Of a stretch of 49,343 nt of DNA, positions 41,385 through 49,343 are shown piece after piece. Each line of letters starts with the position of its first letter. Position 1 is the first letter of the stretch. The notes beneath the pieces were generated by a model. That model was not told where the DNA came from, made no database searches, and was given only the letters and a program-made list of their open reading frames with translations. Made by a program: the position numbers and the translations under genes. The stretch comes from Halobacteriales archaeon SW_7_65_23 (GTDB taxonomy: Archaea; Halobacteriota; Halobacteria; Halobacteriales; Haloarculaceae): contig PXSQ01000030.1 in assembly GCA_003022725.1 (NCBI GenBank), positions 1-49,343 on the forward strand, given 5' to 3'.

Positions 41385-43301
41385 CTACTCAAGCTCCGCA
41401 ACGGCCGAGACGCCGGTAATCTCGAAGCGGGCACCGCCCGCGTTGCTCTCCGTGACCTGGATCTCCCAGCCGTGGGCCTCGACGACGTTCTGGACGATCC
41501 CCAGCCCGAAGCCCGTCCCGTCCTCGCTGGTCGTGTACCCCGAGTCAAACACCTGCTCGCGCTCCTCGGCCGGGATGCCGGGGCCGTCGTCGGCGGCGTA
41601 GAAACCCTCATCGAGGTCGCCGACTGTGACGGTCACGTCGCTCCCGCCGGCACCCGGATCGTCAGCCGGAGGCTGTCGGCTCGTGGAACCGTGTTCCACG
41701 GCGTTGCGAAACAGGTTCTCGAACAGCTGCTGGAGGCGGTCCGGGTCGGCGCTGATCGTCGCCGTGGTGGTGACAGAAAGCGTCGCGTCGCCAGTGTCGA
41801 CCGTCTCCCAGGCCCGCCGTGCGACCGCCGCCAGCTCGACCGGCTCCACGCCGCCGATGGTCTCGCCGGCACGGGCCAGCCCGAGGAGCTCCTCAATCAG
41901 CGTCTCCATTCTGTCGTGCGATCGCTCGACGGCCTCGAGATGCTCCCTGCGGTCGTTGGTGTCGTCGATCGCCAGTGCCATTTCGAGTCGGCCCTGGGCC
42001 ACGTTCAGCGGGTTCCGGAGGTCGTGCCCGACGATGCTGGCGAACTCCTCGAGCCTGTCGTTCTTCCGTTTCAGCTCCCGCTCGCGTTCGATCCGGTCGA
42101 GCGCGCTCCGCGTGTGGCTCAACAGCAGTTCGGCGAACTCGACGTCGTCGTCGTCGAAGGCGGCGCGCTCGGTCCGCACCGCCTGGAACACCCCGTGGTC
42201 ACCGATCGGGACGCTGATCCCCGAACGGTAGTGCTCTTTCGCCGGATCCGTGTCCTCGTCCGCCGCGGCGTCGTCGACGATATACGACTCCCGCGTCTGA
42301 TAAGTCTTGCCCGCCAGCCCCAGTTCGATCCGCATCGGGCGGCTGCCGTCGGGGAGCATCTCCGAAGAGGTCGCTCTCGGGACGAGCCACTCGCCTTCGC
42401 GGATCACCACAGTACAGAGGTCCATGTTGAGAATCTCGGTTGCAGCCTCGACGGTCTGGCCACAGATCCCCTCGACGCTGTCCTCGGCCTGGATCGCCGG
42501 CGCGACCCGGTGGAGCGCGTGAAGCACCGTCTGGCGCTGCTTGCGGGCGGTGATGTCCTGGATCGACCCACGGACACTGACGACCTCGCCGTCGACCGTC
42601 TCCGGGGAGCCACGACTCCGGATCCAGCGTCGCTCGCCGTCGTCGTCGATCAGCCGCAGCTCGAGGTCGTACGGTTCCTGCGCCTCGATCGCGCGCTCAA
42701 ACGCCGCTCGGATCGTCGGCTGATCGTCCGGGTGGTAGTACTCCTGGAACTTCTCCGGAGACAGGTCCGCCCCGGGGTCGAGCCCATGGATGCGCAACAC
42801 CTCGTCGGTCACGTACGATGTGTCTTCCCGCACGTTGTACTCCCAGACGCCGATGTTCGCGACTTCCTCCGCCTCCGTCAGCAGGTCCAGCTGCTGCTCC
42901 AGCGCCTGTTCCGTCCGGTACCCCTCGACGGCGTTGCGGATCCGGTTGAGCAGCAGCTCGTACTGCTCGGTCCCGCCCCGCTTCTGCAGGTAGTCGGTCA
43001 CACCCGCCGAGATCGCCTCGCTCGCCACCGTCTCGCTGCCTTTCCCGGTGAACAGGACGAACGGGAGATCCGGATACACTGCCCGCACCTGTTCGAGGAA
43101 CTCGATCCCGTTCGCCCCTGGTATATCGTAATCGCTAACGACGGCGTCGTACCGCTCGTCGCCGAGCATGTCGAGGCCGTCGCTCGCATTCGTCGCTGTC
43201 TCGACTGTCACCTGCTCGTCCTCGCGTTCGAGCACTGTCGTGGTCAACTTCCCGAAGTCCGGGTCGTCGTCCACGTGCAGCACTCGAATCCCGCGCTCCA
43301 T
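41385..43301 (-). CDS. Hybrid sensor histidine kinase: REC-PAS-GAF-HisKA-HATPase
   Basis: 638 residues from ATG 43301 (MERGIRVLHVDDDPDF); the track extension upstream is not protein-like. Order: receiver domain (1-125, acidic pocket VDDDPD, phospho-acceptor SDYDIPG, Lys in FTGKG), PAS (about 140-255, ITARKQRQ end), GAF (about 260-400, LNMDLCTVVIREGEWLVPRA), HisKA with the H-box IVGHDLRNPLNVAQG, and a HATPase with N-box ENLFRNAVEH, G1 DDGPGIP and G2 GTGFGLGIV. There is no transmembrane segment, so it is cytoplasmic. The N-terminal REC is typical of haloarchaeal kinases. It is divergent from rqcH; its promoter region contains CTATACTC about 30 bp upstream. Confidence 0.93.
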   Translation of the reverse strand: MERGIRVLHVDDDPDFGKLTTTVLEREDEQVTVETATNASDGLDMLGDERYDAVVSDYDIPGANGIEFLEQVRAVYPDLPFVLFTGKGSETVASEAISAGVTDYLQKRGGTEQYELLLNRIRNAVEGYRTEQALEQQLDLLTEAEEVANIGVWEYNVREDTSYVTDEVLRIHGLDPGADLSPEKFQEYYHPDDQPTIRAAFERAIEAQEPYDLELRLIDDDGERRWIRSRGSPETVDGEVVSVRGSIQDITARKQRQTVLHALHRVAPAIQAEDSVEGICGQTVEAATEILNMDLCTVVIREGEWLVPRATSSEMLPDGSRPMRIELGLAGKTYQTRESYIVDDAAADEDTDPAKEHYRSGISVPIGDHGVFQAVRTERAAFDDDDVEFAELLLSHTRSALDRIERERELKRKNDRLEEFASIVGHDLRNPLNVAQGRLEMALAIDDTNDRREHLEAVERSHDRMETLIEELLGLARAGETIGGVEPVELAAVARRAWETVDTGDATLSVTTTATISADPDRLQQLFENLFRNAVEHGSTSRQPPADDPGAGGSDVTVTVGDLDEGFYAADDGPGIPAEEREQVFDSGYTTSEDGTGFGLGIVQNVVEAHGWEIQVTESNAGGARFEITGVSAVAELE

Positions 43302-43384
43302 ACCAGTTGTATTCGACTTGGTGAGTATAGTGTTTGGGCCGCTGACCGGTCCCGAGTCGTCCGGCCAGCGACACCTCTTTGCCG

Positions 43385-43402
43385 CGCCTCCTGAAAGAGG
43401 CG
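43385..43402 (+). promoter_or_regulatory. rqcH: Hairpin covering the Shine-Dalgarno-like site of rqcH
   Basis: CGCCTC-CTGAAA-GAGGCG forms a perfect 6-bp stem with a 6-nt loop and ends 3 bp before the ATG at 43406. The right arm contains GAGG, the only SD-like sequence, so folding would hide the ribosome binding site. This suggests translational control. Confidence 0.4.
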
Positions 43403-43405
43403 GGT

Positions 43406-45523
43406 ATGGAAGCGAAGCGGGAGCTGACGAGCGTCGACATCGCGGCCCTCGCGGGCGAGCTTGGCGCCTACGAGGGCGCCCGCCTGGAGAAGGCGTACCT
43501 GTACGACGACGGGTTCGTCCGGCTGAAGCTGCGCGACTACGACCGCGGCCGCCTCGAGCTGTTGATCGACACCAGCGACACCAAACACGTCCGGCTCGCC
43601 GAGCCCGAACACGTCCCGCCGGCACCCGAGCGGCCGCCGAACTTCGCGATGATGCTGCGCAACCGCATGGAGGGTGCCACCCTCTCGGGCGTCGAGCAGT
43701 TCGAGTTCGATCGCATCCTCCAGCTATCCTTCGAGCGCGACGACGGCCACACCACGCTCGTCGCGGAGCTGTTCGGCGACGGCAACCTCGCCGTGCTGGA
43801 CGGCGCCGGCGAGGTGATCGACTGCCTGCAGACGGTCCGGCTCAAGTCCCGCACCGTCGCGCCGGGGGCACCTTACGAGTTCCCCGACGCCCGGTTCAAT
43901 CCGCTGTCGGTCGACCGCGAGGGGTTCGCGGCCAGGCTCCGCCAGTCCGACACCGACGTCGTCCGGACGCTCGCAACGCAGCTGAACTTCGGCGGGCTCT
44001 GGGCCGAGGAGCTGTGTACCCGCGCCGGCGTCGAGAAGACCCTCGACATCGAGGAACTCGGAGACGACGACGTCGACCGCCTGTACGAGACCGTCGGCGA
44101 CCTCGCCGACCGCCTGCGCGCCGGCGACCTCGATCCGCGGGTGTACCGCGAGGACGACCGCCGGGTCGACGTCACGCCCGTGCCGCTGGAGGAGCACGCT
44201 GCCCTCGACGCCGACCGGTTCGATGCGTTCACTGCCGCGCTCGACGACTACTTCACGCACTTCGAGACGGACGCCGACGAGGAGCCGGTCGACAGCGGGC
44301 CGGACAGGCCGGACTTCGAGGCCGAGATCGAGAAGAAACAGCGGATCATCGAACAGCAGGAGGGTGCCATCGAGTCCTTCGACGAGCAGGCCGAGGCCGA
44401 GCGCGAAAAGGCCGAACTGCTGTACGCCAACTACGACCTCGTCGACGAGGTGCTGTCGACGATCCGCGGCGCCCGCGACGAGGGGGTCGGTTGGGACGCG
44501 ATCGCCGAGCGGTTCGAACAGGGCGCCGAACAGGGGATCGCCGAGGCGGAGGCCGTCCAGTCGGTCGACGGCAGCGAGGGGACGGTCACCCTCCGGATCG
44601 ACGACCACGACGTCACGCTTGACGTCTTCGAGGGCGTCGAACGCAACGCCGACCTCCTCTACCAGGAGGCAAAGCGGGTCGAAGAGAAAAAAGAGGGCGC
44701 CAAGGCAGCCATCGAGAACACCCGCGCGGAACTCGAGGAGATCAAAGAGCGCCGCGAGGAGTGGGAAGCACGCGACCGAAACGGCGACGACGGGAAGGGC
44801 GGCGACGACGAGGACGAGGAAGCGAAAGACATCGACTGGCTCGCACGCGCGTCGATCCCGATCCGCAAATCCGAGGAGTGGTACGAGCGGTTCCGGTGGT
44901 TCCACACCAGCGACGGCTTCCTGGTGATCGGCGGGCGCAACGCCGACGGGAACGAGGAGATCGTCAAGAAGTACCTCGACCGCGGCGACCGGTTCCTGCA
45001 CGCCCAGGCCCACGGCGGCCCGGCCACTGTGCTGAAGGCGACCGGACCCAGCGAGTCCTACGACGACGACGTCGAAATTCCACAGACCTCGCTGCAAGAG
45101 GCCGCGCAGTTCGCGGTCTCATACTCCTCGGTCTGGAAGGACAGCAAGTACGCCGGCGACGTGTACGTGGTCGACGACGACCAGGTGTCGAAGACGCCCG
45201 AGAGCGGCGAATATCTGGAGAAGGGCGGCTTCGCAATCCGCGGGGACCGCACGTACTTCGACGACATAGCCGTCGGCGTCGCGGTCGGCATCACCTGCGA
45301 GCCGGAGACGCGGGTGATCGGTGGCCCGCCGTCGGCGATCGACCCCCGCGCCGAGACCACGATCGCGGTCGAACCCGGGAAGTTCGCCCAGGGTGACGTG
45401 GCCAAGCGGTGCTACCGTGAGTTCCGCGGGCGGTTCGCCGACGAGTCGTTCGTCCGGAAAGTCGCCAGCCCCGACCTGATCCAGGAGTTCCTGCCGCCGG
45501 GGACGAGCACCATCTCCGAGTGA
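43406..45523 (+). CDS. rqcH: Ribosome rescue / quality-control factor RqcH (NEMF/Rqc2 family)
   Basis: 705 residues from ATG 43406. It binds the large ribosomal subunit with stalled peptidyl-tRNA. NFACT-N domain at the N-terminus (LTSVDIAALAGELGAYEGARLEKAYL; NFAMMLRNRMEGATL), a helix-hairpin region, then long coiled coils (about residues 300-350 and 425-470), an acidic Gly/Asp/Glu-rich linker, and the NFACT-R domain (about 490-620: WFHTSDGFLVIGGRN, DRFLHAQAHGGPATV). The C-terminus lacks a large extra domain. It is divergent from the kinase gene. A 110-bp MITE begins at the last base of the TGA stop codon, so the reading frame is just intact. Confidence 0.92.
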   Translation: MEAKRELTSVDIAALAGELGAYEGARLEKAYLYDDGFVRLKLRDYDRGRLELLIDTSDTKHVRLAEPEHVPPAPERPPNFAMMLRNRMEGATLSGVEQFEFDRILQLSFERDDGHTTLVAELFGDGNLAVLDGAGEVIDCLQTVRLKSRTVAPGAPYEFPDARFNPLSVDREGFAARLRQSDTDVVRTLATQLNFGGLWAEELCTRAGVEKTLDIEELGDDDVDRLYETVGDLADRLRAGDLDPRVYREDDRRVDVTPVPLEEHAALDADRFDAFTAALDDYFTHFETDADEEPVDSGPDRPDFEAEIEKKQRIIEQQEGAIESFDEQAEAEREKAELLYANYDLVDEVLSTIRGARDEGVGWDAIAERFEQGAEQGIAEAEAVQSVDGSEGTVTLRIDDHDVTLDVFEGVERNADLLYQEAKRVEEKKEGAKAAIENTRAELEEIKERREEWEARDRNGDDGKGGDDEDEEAKDIDWLARASIPIRKSEEWYERFRWFHTSDGFLVIGGRNADGNEEIVKKYLDRGDRFLHAQAHGGPATVLKATGPSESYDDDVEIPQTSLQEAAQFAVSYSSVWKDSKYAGDVYVVDDDQVSKTPESGEYLEKGGFAIRGDRTYFDDIAVGVAVGITCEPETRVIGGPPSAIDPRAETTIAVEPGKFAQGDVAKRCYREFRGRFADESFVRKVASPDLIQEFLPPGTSTISE

Positions 45524-45632
45524 TACTGGTGGCTGTAATTCTTTTACTCACCAGTCTCTGCTCTCTGCGGAGACAGACCCGTTCCGCCTGGATTCTCAAT
45601 TCGAGTTTTCACGTCCTTACAGCCACCAGTAT
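45523..45632 (+). mobile_element. 110-bp MITE, copy 2, inserted at the rqcH stop codon
   Basis: Perfect 16-bp terminal inverted repeats (ATACTGGTGGCTGTAA at 45523-45538; TTACAGCCACCAGTAT at 45617-45632), extended here by GTG/CAC outside. The interior matches copy 1 in inverse orientation and copy 4 directly. It is likely to form the 3' UTR of rqcH. Confidence 0.82.
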
Positions 45633-45800
45633 CACTTGAGGCGGAGACGACAGCGAACGTACATTGGGACCCCGAAGTCGCAATTGTCGCCCCATAGACA
45701 GGTTGTATCTCGGTTCGGACGTCACCCCGAGAACAGATGTCTTTACGGGAACGCCGATACAATCCGGGCTGACACGACTGGTAGACGACGTTGCTGGCGC

Positions 45801-47012
45801 CTACACGAGGCCTTTACCCTGGAGTTCGCGGGCGATGATGTTCTTCTGGATCTCGGTGGTGCCCTCGTAGATCTGGGTGATCTTCGCGTCGCGGTAGAGG
45901 CGTTCGACATCGAAGTCGTCGACGTAGCCGGCACCGCCGTGGATCTGGACCGCCTCGTCGGCGACGTCGACGGCGATCCGTGAGCCGTACTCCTTGGCCA
46001 TCGACGCCAGCATCGTCAGGTCGTCGTCGTTGCCGGTGTCGTCACACCAGGCGGACTTGTAGGTGAGCAGGCGCGCGGCCTCGATCTTCGTGAACATGTC
46101 CGAGAGCTTGTGCTGGATCGCCTGGAACTCGCCGATCGACTGGCCGAACTGCTCGCGCTCCTCGGCGTACTCGAGGGCGCGCTCGGCGGCGCCGCGGGCG
46201 ATGCCGACGCCCTGTGCGGCGACGGCGGTCCGCGTCTCGTCGAAGAACTGCATCTGCTGGAGGAAGCCGGCGCCGCGGTGGCCCACGAGGTTCTCCTCGG
46301 GCACGCGCACGTCGTCGAGGATCAACTCGGCGGTGTCGGAGGCCCGAATGCCCAGCTTTCCGGTGATCTTCTCGGCGGTGAACCCGTCGCGGTCAGTCTC
46401 GACGATGATCTGGGAAAAGCCGTTGTACCGTCCCTCCGCATCGGGGTCGGTCTGGCAGAGCATCACCACGTAATCGGCGACGGTGCCGTTGGTGATCCAC
46501 ATCTTGTTGCCGTTGATCACCCACTCGTCGCCGTCCTGGTTCGCCTCCGGCGAATCACGGCTCGGTGAGCTCTGCTCGGCGGTGTCCTTCTCGGCGCGGG
46601 TCGAAATCGAGGAGACGTCCGACCCTGCGTGGGGTTCGCTGATCGCCGCGCCGGTGATCGCCTCGCCGCGCGCGACGGGTTCGAGGAACTCCTCTTTTTG
46701 CTCCTCGCTGCCGTGGCCGACGATCGCCTCCGTTCCGAACGACGTCGAGAGGACCGACAGCCCGATCCCGGGGTCGGCGGCGAACAGCTCCTCGGTGATG
46801 ATCATCATGTCCAGCGTCGAGTAGCCGGCGCCGCCGTACTCGACGGGGATCGCGGCCCCGGTTAGCCCCATCTCCGCGGCCTTGTCGACGACCTCGTGAG
46901 GGTACTTTTCCTCGCGGTCGTACTCGCTTGCAACCGGCTTGATCTCGTTTTCGGCGAACTTCCGCACCTCGTCTCTGATCTGTTTCTGTTCCGCTGAGAG
47001 CCCAAACTCCAT
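45801..47012 (-). CDS. Acyl-CoA dehydrogenase
   Basis: 403 residues from the ATG at 47012 ([16 protein letters not shown]); the track ORF extending to 49178 translates the neighbouring gene and is not real. FAD flavoprotein that forms trans-2-enoyl-CoA. The N-terminal helical domain is followed by the middle beta domain ([27 protein letters not shown]) and the C-terminal helices with [15 protein letters not shown], QIHGGAGY and [16 protein letters not shown] (catalytic Glu). An acidic insertion of about 20 residues ([18 protein letters not shown]) sits before the WVINGNK strand. Probably short/medium-chain specific, not determinable from sequence. Divergent from the hydratase-dehydrogenase fusion, its pathway partner. 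Confidence 0.93.
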   Translation of the reverse strand: MEFGLSAEQKQIRDEVRKFAENEIKPVASEYDREEKYPHEVVDKAAEMGLTGAAIPVEYGGAGYSTLDMMIITEELFAADPGIGLSVLSTSFGTEAIVGHGSEEQKEEFLEPVARGEAITGAAISEPHAGSDVSSISTRAEKDTAEQSSPSRDSPEANQDGDEWVINGNKMWITNGTVADYVVMLCQTDPDAEGRYNGFSQIIVETDRDGFTAEKITGKLGIRASDTAELILDDVRVPEENLVGHRGAGFLQQMQFFDETRTAVAAQGVGIARGAAERALEYAEEREQFGQSIGEFQAIQHKLSDMFTKIEAARLLTYKSAWCDDTGNDDDLTMLASMAKEYGSRIAVDVADEAVQIHGGAGYVDDFDVERLYRDAKITQIYEGTTEIQKNIIARELQGKGLV

Positions 47013-47132
47013 GTGTGGGTCCAACGCGGGAACGCTGATAACCGTTTTCGCACGACTGGAACGTTTACGATAGTTTCCGGGCGCAAAAAAGACAACGTTA
47101 AAATCTCGCGCGGGTGTGGTCCCAGACGAATC
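47013..47132. promoter_or_regulatory. Divergent promoter region of the beta-oxidation pair
   Basis: 120 bp shared by acyl-CoA dehydrogenase (leftward) and the fusion enzyme (rightward). The rightward TATA candidate is CGTTAAAATC (47095-47104), about 30 bp before the ATG at 47133. An imperfect inverted repeat GGAACGTTTACGATAGTTTCC lies between the two genes and could bind a shared regulator. Confidence 0.4.
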
Positions 47133-49100
47133 ATGGAACTCGATGACATCGAACGGATCACTGTTCTCGGCGCTGGAACGATGGGCCACGGGATCGCCGA
47201 AGTGGCCGCGCTCGCCGGTTACGAGGTGAATCTGCGGGACATCAACGAGGAGCTGGTGTCGGACGGCTACGAGCAGATCGAGTGGAGTCTCGACAAGCTC
47301 GCCGAAAAGGACCGGATCAGCGAGGAGGCGCGCGACGCGGCAAAGGAGAACGTCACGCCGATCGTCGACCTCGAGGAAGCCGTCGAGGACACAGATGTCG
47401 TCATCGAGGCGATCGTCGAGGAGATGTCCATCAAGCAGGAGGTCTACGAGGAACTCGACGGGTATGCGCCCGACCGGACGATCTTCGCCTCGAACACCTC
47501 CAGCCTCTCGATCACCGACCTCTCGGAGGTGACCGACCGGGCCGAACAGTTCTGCGGGATGCACTTCTTCAACCCGCCGGTCCGGATGGAGCTGGTCGAG
47601 GTCATCAGCGGTGCCCACACGAGCGAGGAGACGATGGACGTCGTCGTCGACCTCGCCGAGTCGATGGACAAGACGCCGGTCCGCGTCCGCAAGGACCGCC
47701 CGGGCTTCATCGTTAACCGGATCCTCGTCCCGCTGATGAACGAGGCCTGCTGGATCGTCGAGGAGGATGTCGCCTCCATCGCGGAGGTCGACTCCACCAC
47801 CAAATACGGGATGGGCCTGCCGATGGGGTCGTTCGAACTCGGCGACCAGGTCGGCAACGACGTCTCCCTGCACGTCCTGGAGTACATGCACGACGTGCTC
47901 GGCGCGGCCTACGAGCCCTGCCCGCTGCTCGAACGCAAGGTCGACGACGAGGAACTCGGCAAGAAGACCGGGAAGGGCTTTTACGACTACGAGAACGGCG
48001 GCGTCGACATCCCGACCGACGCCATCCGCGAGGACGTCACCGGGCGCCTGCACGCCGTCCTCGCCAACGAGACAGGCAAGCTGCTCGCGGAGGACGTCGC
48101 CCCCATCGAGGACATCGACAAGGCTGTCACGCTCGGCGCGGCGTTCCCGAAGGGCCCGGGTAAGCTCTGTGACGAGGCCGGCCTCGACTCGATCGTCGCG
48201 ACGCTCGAAGAACTCCAGGAGGAGGTCGACGAAAACCGCTACGCCGTCTCCGACGGCCTGCGCGAGGCCGCCGAAGATGGTGGCTTCTACGGCGGCGACG
48301 AGGAGGACGACACCGTCGAGTTCGACACTGTCCGCCTCGAGTACCCGACCGAGATGGTCGGCCACATCGTGCTCGACCGCCCCCAGCAGATGAACACCGT
48401 CAACCCCGAGATGCTCGAGGAGTTCTCGCAGGCGGTCGACCTGCTGGAGGACGACGACGGCGTCCGCTCGATCCTCGTCACCGGCGCAGGCGACCGCGCA
48501 TTCAGCGCCGGCGCCGACGCGATGGGGATGGCCGGCTCCGCGAACCCGATCGACGCGATCAAGCTCTCCCGGAAGGGTCAGCAGGCCTGGGGCAAGCTCG
48601 AGGAGTCCGCGATGCCGGCGGTCGTCGGTATCGACGGCTACGCACTGGGCGGCGGCATGGAACTCGCGACCTGCGCGGACATGCGGATCGCCACCGAACG
48701 CTCGACGTTCGGCCAGCCCGAGTTCGACCTCGGCCTGCTGCCCGGCTGGGGCGGCACCCAGCGGCTTAAACACCTCATCGGCGAGAGCCGGGCCCGCGAG
48801 ATCATCTTCACCGCCGACCACTACGACGCCGACACGATGCACGACTGGGGCTTTGTCAACCGTGTCGTCGGCAACGACGAACTCGAAGAGAAAGCGATCG
48901 AACTCGCCGACGACCTCGCCCGCGGCCCGCCGCTGGCGATGGAGTACACCAAGAAGGCGATGCTCGCCGGCCGCGACGACACCGACGCCGGCCTCGAAGT
49001 CGAGGCCCAGGCCTTCGGCCACCTCATCCACACCGACGACGTAATGGAGGGCATCTCCAAGCTCCAGAGCGACGAGGACCCCGAGTTCGAAGGGAAGTAA
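47133..49100 (+). CDS. 3-hydroxyacyl-CoA dehydrogenase / enoyl-CoA hydratase fusion
   Basis: 655 residues from ATG 47133 ([13 protein letters not shown]). Residues 1 to about 290 form the NAD-dependent dehydrogenase: [21 protein letters not shown], catalytic His in [15 protein letters not shown], and PGFIVNRI. A second dehydrogenase C-domain-like segment follows to about 390. Residues about 405-655 are a crotonase with the oxyanion-hole [27 protein letters not shown] and [20 protein letters not shown], in which both catalytic Glu residues are kept. The order dehydrogenase-then-hydratase is the reverse of bacterial FadB and matches archaeal crotonyl-CoA hydratase/3-hydroxybutyryl-CoA dehydrogenases. 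It catalyses two consecutive steps of beta-oxidation after the adjacent acyl-CoA dehydrogenase. Confidence 0.94.
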   Translation: MELDDIERITVLGAGTMGHGIAEVAALAGYEVNLRDINEELVSDGYEQIEWSLDKLAEKDRISEEARDAAKENVTPIVDLEEAVEDTDVVIEAIVEEMSIKQEVYEELDGYAPDRTIFASNTSSLSITDLSEVTDRAEQFCGMHFFNPPVRMELVEVISGAHTSEETMDVVVDLAESMDKTPVRVRKDRPGFIVNRILVPLMNEACWIVEEDVASIAEVDSTTKYGMGLPMGSFELGDQVGNDVSLHVLEYMHDVLGAAYEPCPLLERKVDDEELGKKTGKGFYDYENGGVDIPTDAIREDVTGRLHAVLANETGKLLAEDVAPIEDIDKAVTLGAAFPKGPGKLCDEAGLDSIVATLEELQEEVDENRYAVSDGLREAAEDGGFYGGDEEDDTVEFDTVRLEYPTEMVGHIVLDRPQQMNTVNPEMLEEFSQAVDLLEDDDGVRSILVTGAGDRAFSAGADAMGMAGSANPIDAIKLSRKGQQAWGKLEESAMPAVVGIDGYALGGGMELATCADMRIATERSTFGQPEFDLGLLPGWGGTQRLKHLIGESRAREIIFTADHYDADTMHDWGFVNRVVGNDELEEKAIELADDLARGPPLAMEYTKKAMLAGRDDTDAGLEVEAQAFGHLIHTDDVMEGISKLQSDEDPEFEGK

Positions 49101-49149
49101 GCATCGGGTAGTAAGTCGCTCGCTGAGCGATCCGACTCTGTACTTTCTC

Positions 49150-49343
49150 ATACTGGTGGCTGTAATTCTTTTACTCACCAGTCTCTGCTAGACAGCCAGA
49201 CGTGATTCAGATACGCCATGCCGTCCCAACTCCCGTTGTTCGGGCCATGACACAGCCGATGGACTGTCCTGGCACTGGACGGAGTCACGTCTGGCTGTCT
49301 ATCTGCGGAGACAGACCCGTTCCGCCTGGATTCTCAATTCGAG
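49150..49343 (+). mobile_element. 110-bp MITE, copy 4, interrupted by another element and cut by the window end
   Basis: The left end ATACTGGTGGCTGTAA (49150-49165) and the following TTCTTTTACTCACCAGTCTCTG match copy 2 exactly. The match resumes at 49302 (TCTGCGGAGACAGACC...) and runs to the end of the window. The right terminal repeat should lie just outside. Between them is the nested element at 49191-49299. Confidence 0.82.
49191..49299. mobile_element. Nested 109-bp MITE with TA target duplication
   Basis: Perfect 15-bp terminal inverted repeats GACAGCCAGACGTGA (49191-49205) and TCACGTCTGGCTGTC (49285-49299), flanked by TA on both sides. Copy 1 of the host MITE has a single TA at the same place, so the TA was duplicated on insertion. 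TA duplication is typical of IS630/Tc1-mariner-type transposition. The interior is non-coding. Confidence 0.82.

Noticed and set aside
47013-49178. Minus-strand extension of the acyl-CoA dehydrogenase ORF to 1125 aa
   Set aside because: It is antisense to the fusion enzyme; the family N-terminus MEFGLSAEQ begins at 47012.
1-49343. tRNA, rRNA or integrase/att site that would mark an integrated element
   Set aside because: No tRNA-like cloverleaf, rRNA core or integrase gene was recognised on either strand by reading; a tRNA scan would be decisive.

Overview
The window is chromosomal DNA from an extremely halophilic archaeon (class Halobacteria). The evidence is high GC with C/G-biased third positions, strongly acidic proteins, twin-arginine signals on exported proteins, AT-rich TATA-like elements about 25-30 nt upstream of start codons with little or no leader, and haloarchaeal genes such as the HEWD-type zinc ribbon, UPF0179, CobY, CbiZ and archaeal RqcH. 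I cannot name the genus. I saw no tRNA, rRNA or CRISPR array.

Layout. (1) 1-15114: a giant tandem-repeat surface protein locus of about 13.8 kb (signal peptide, GLUG repeats, many CARDB and cadherin/Ig-like repeats, C-terminal membrane anchor). It is split into four reading-frame segments and flanked on both sides by DUF433/DUF5615 toxin-antitoxin genes; the left toxin is a stub. (2) 15115-19858: two MITE-like elements, a cupin, purB, UPF0179, a HEWD-like small protein, an unknown polytopic membrane protein, and a palindromic element. (3) 19736-29160: an apparent metal-regulated island. It holds a GT75/RGP-like protein, a Tat-lipoprotein ferric-iron binding protein, its double-length permease, a GT-C membrane glycosyltransferase, a DPM-like GT2, and a Tat-exported GMC dehydrogenase with its Gluconate_2-dh3 subunit. 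Four near-identical DtxR/IdeR-like palindromes (TTAGG-N4-CCTAA) sit at the promoters of its transcription units. (4) 29284-33338: a JAMM peptidase, a frameshifted NfeD, a small membrane protein, a DUF2064 protein, a HAD phosphatase with an internal gap, and a broken cysteine synthase. (5) 33383-38521: a cobalamin nucleotide-loop/salvage operon led by a winged-helix regulator (HTH, cbiB, cobS, cobY, cobD, cbiZ, cobA), in which the cbiB-cobS junction has lost sequence. (6) 38537-49100: leuS, a REC-PAS-GAF histidine kinase, rqcH, and a divergent acyl-CoA dehydrogenase / 3-hydroxyacyl-CoA dehydrogenase-enoyl-CoA hydratase pair. (7) A 110-bp MITE family with ends ATACTGGTGGCTGTAA recurs at 15395, 31531 (remnant), 45523 and 49150; the last copy carries a second MITE with a TA duplication.

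How it works together. The most interesting unit is the island in (3), where one operator type appears to control iron uptake, surface glycan assembly and an exported sugar-type dehydrogenase. The cobalamin operon would attach the lower ligand and salvage external cobinamide. The two fatty-acid genes supply three consecutive beta-oxidation steps. A second theme is damage: at least eight places (five in the surface protein, plus HAD, cysK and cbiB/cobS) have lost short internal stretches, and NfeD has a one-base frameshift. This could be recent gene decay or assembly collapse, and it should be resolved before any of these genes is called non-functional.
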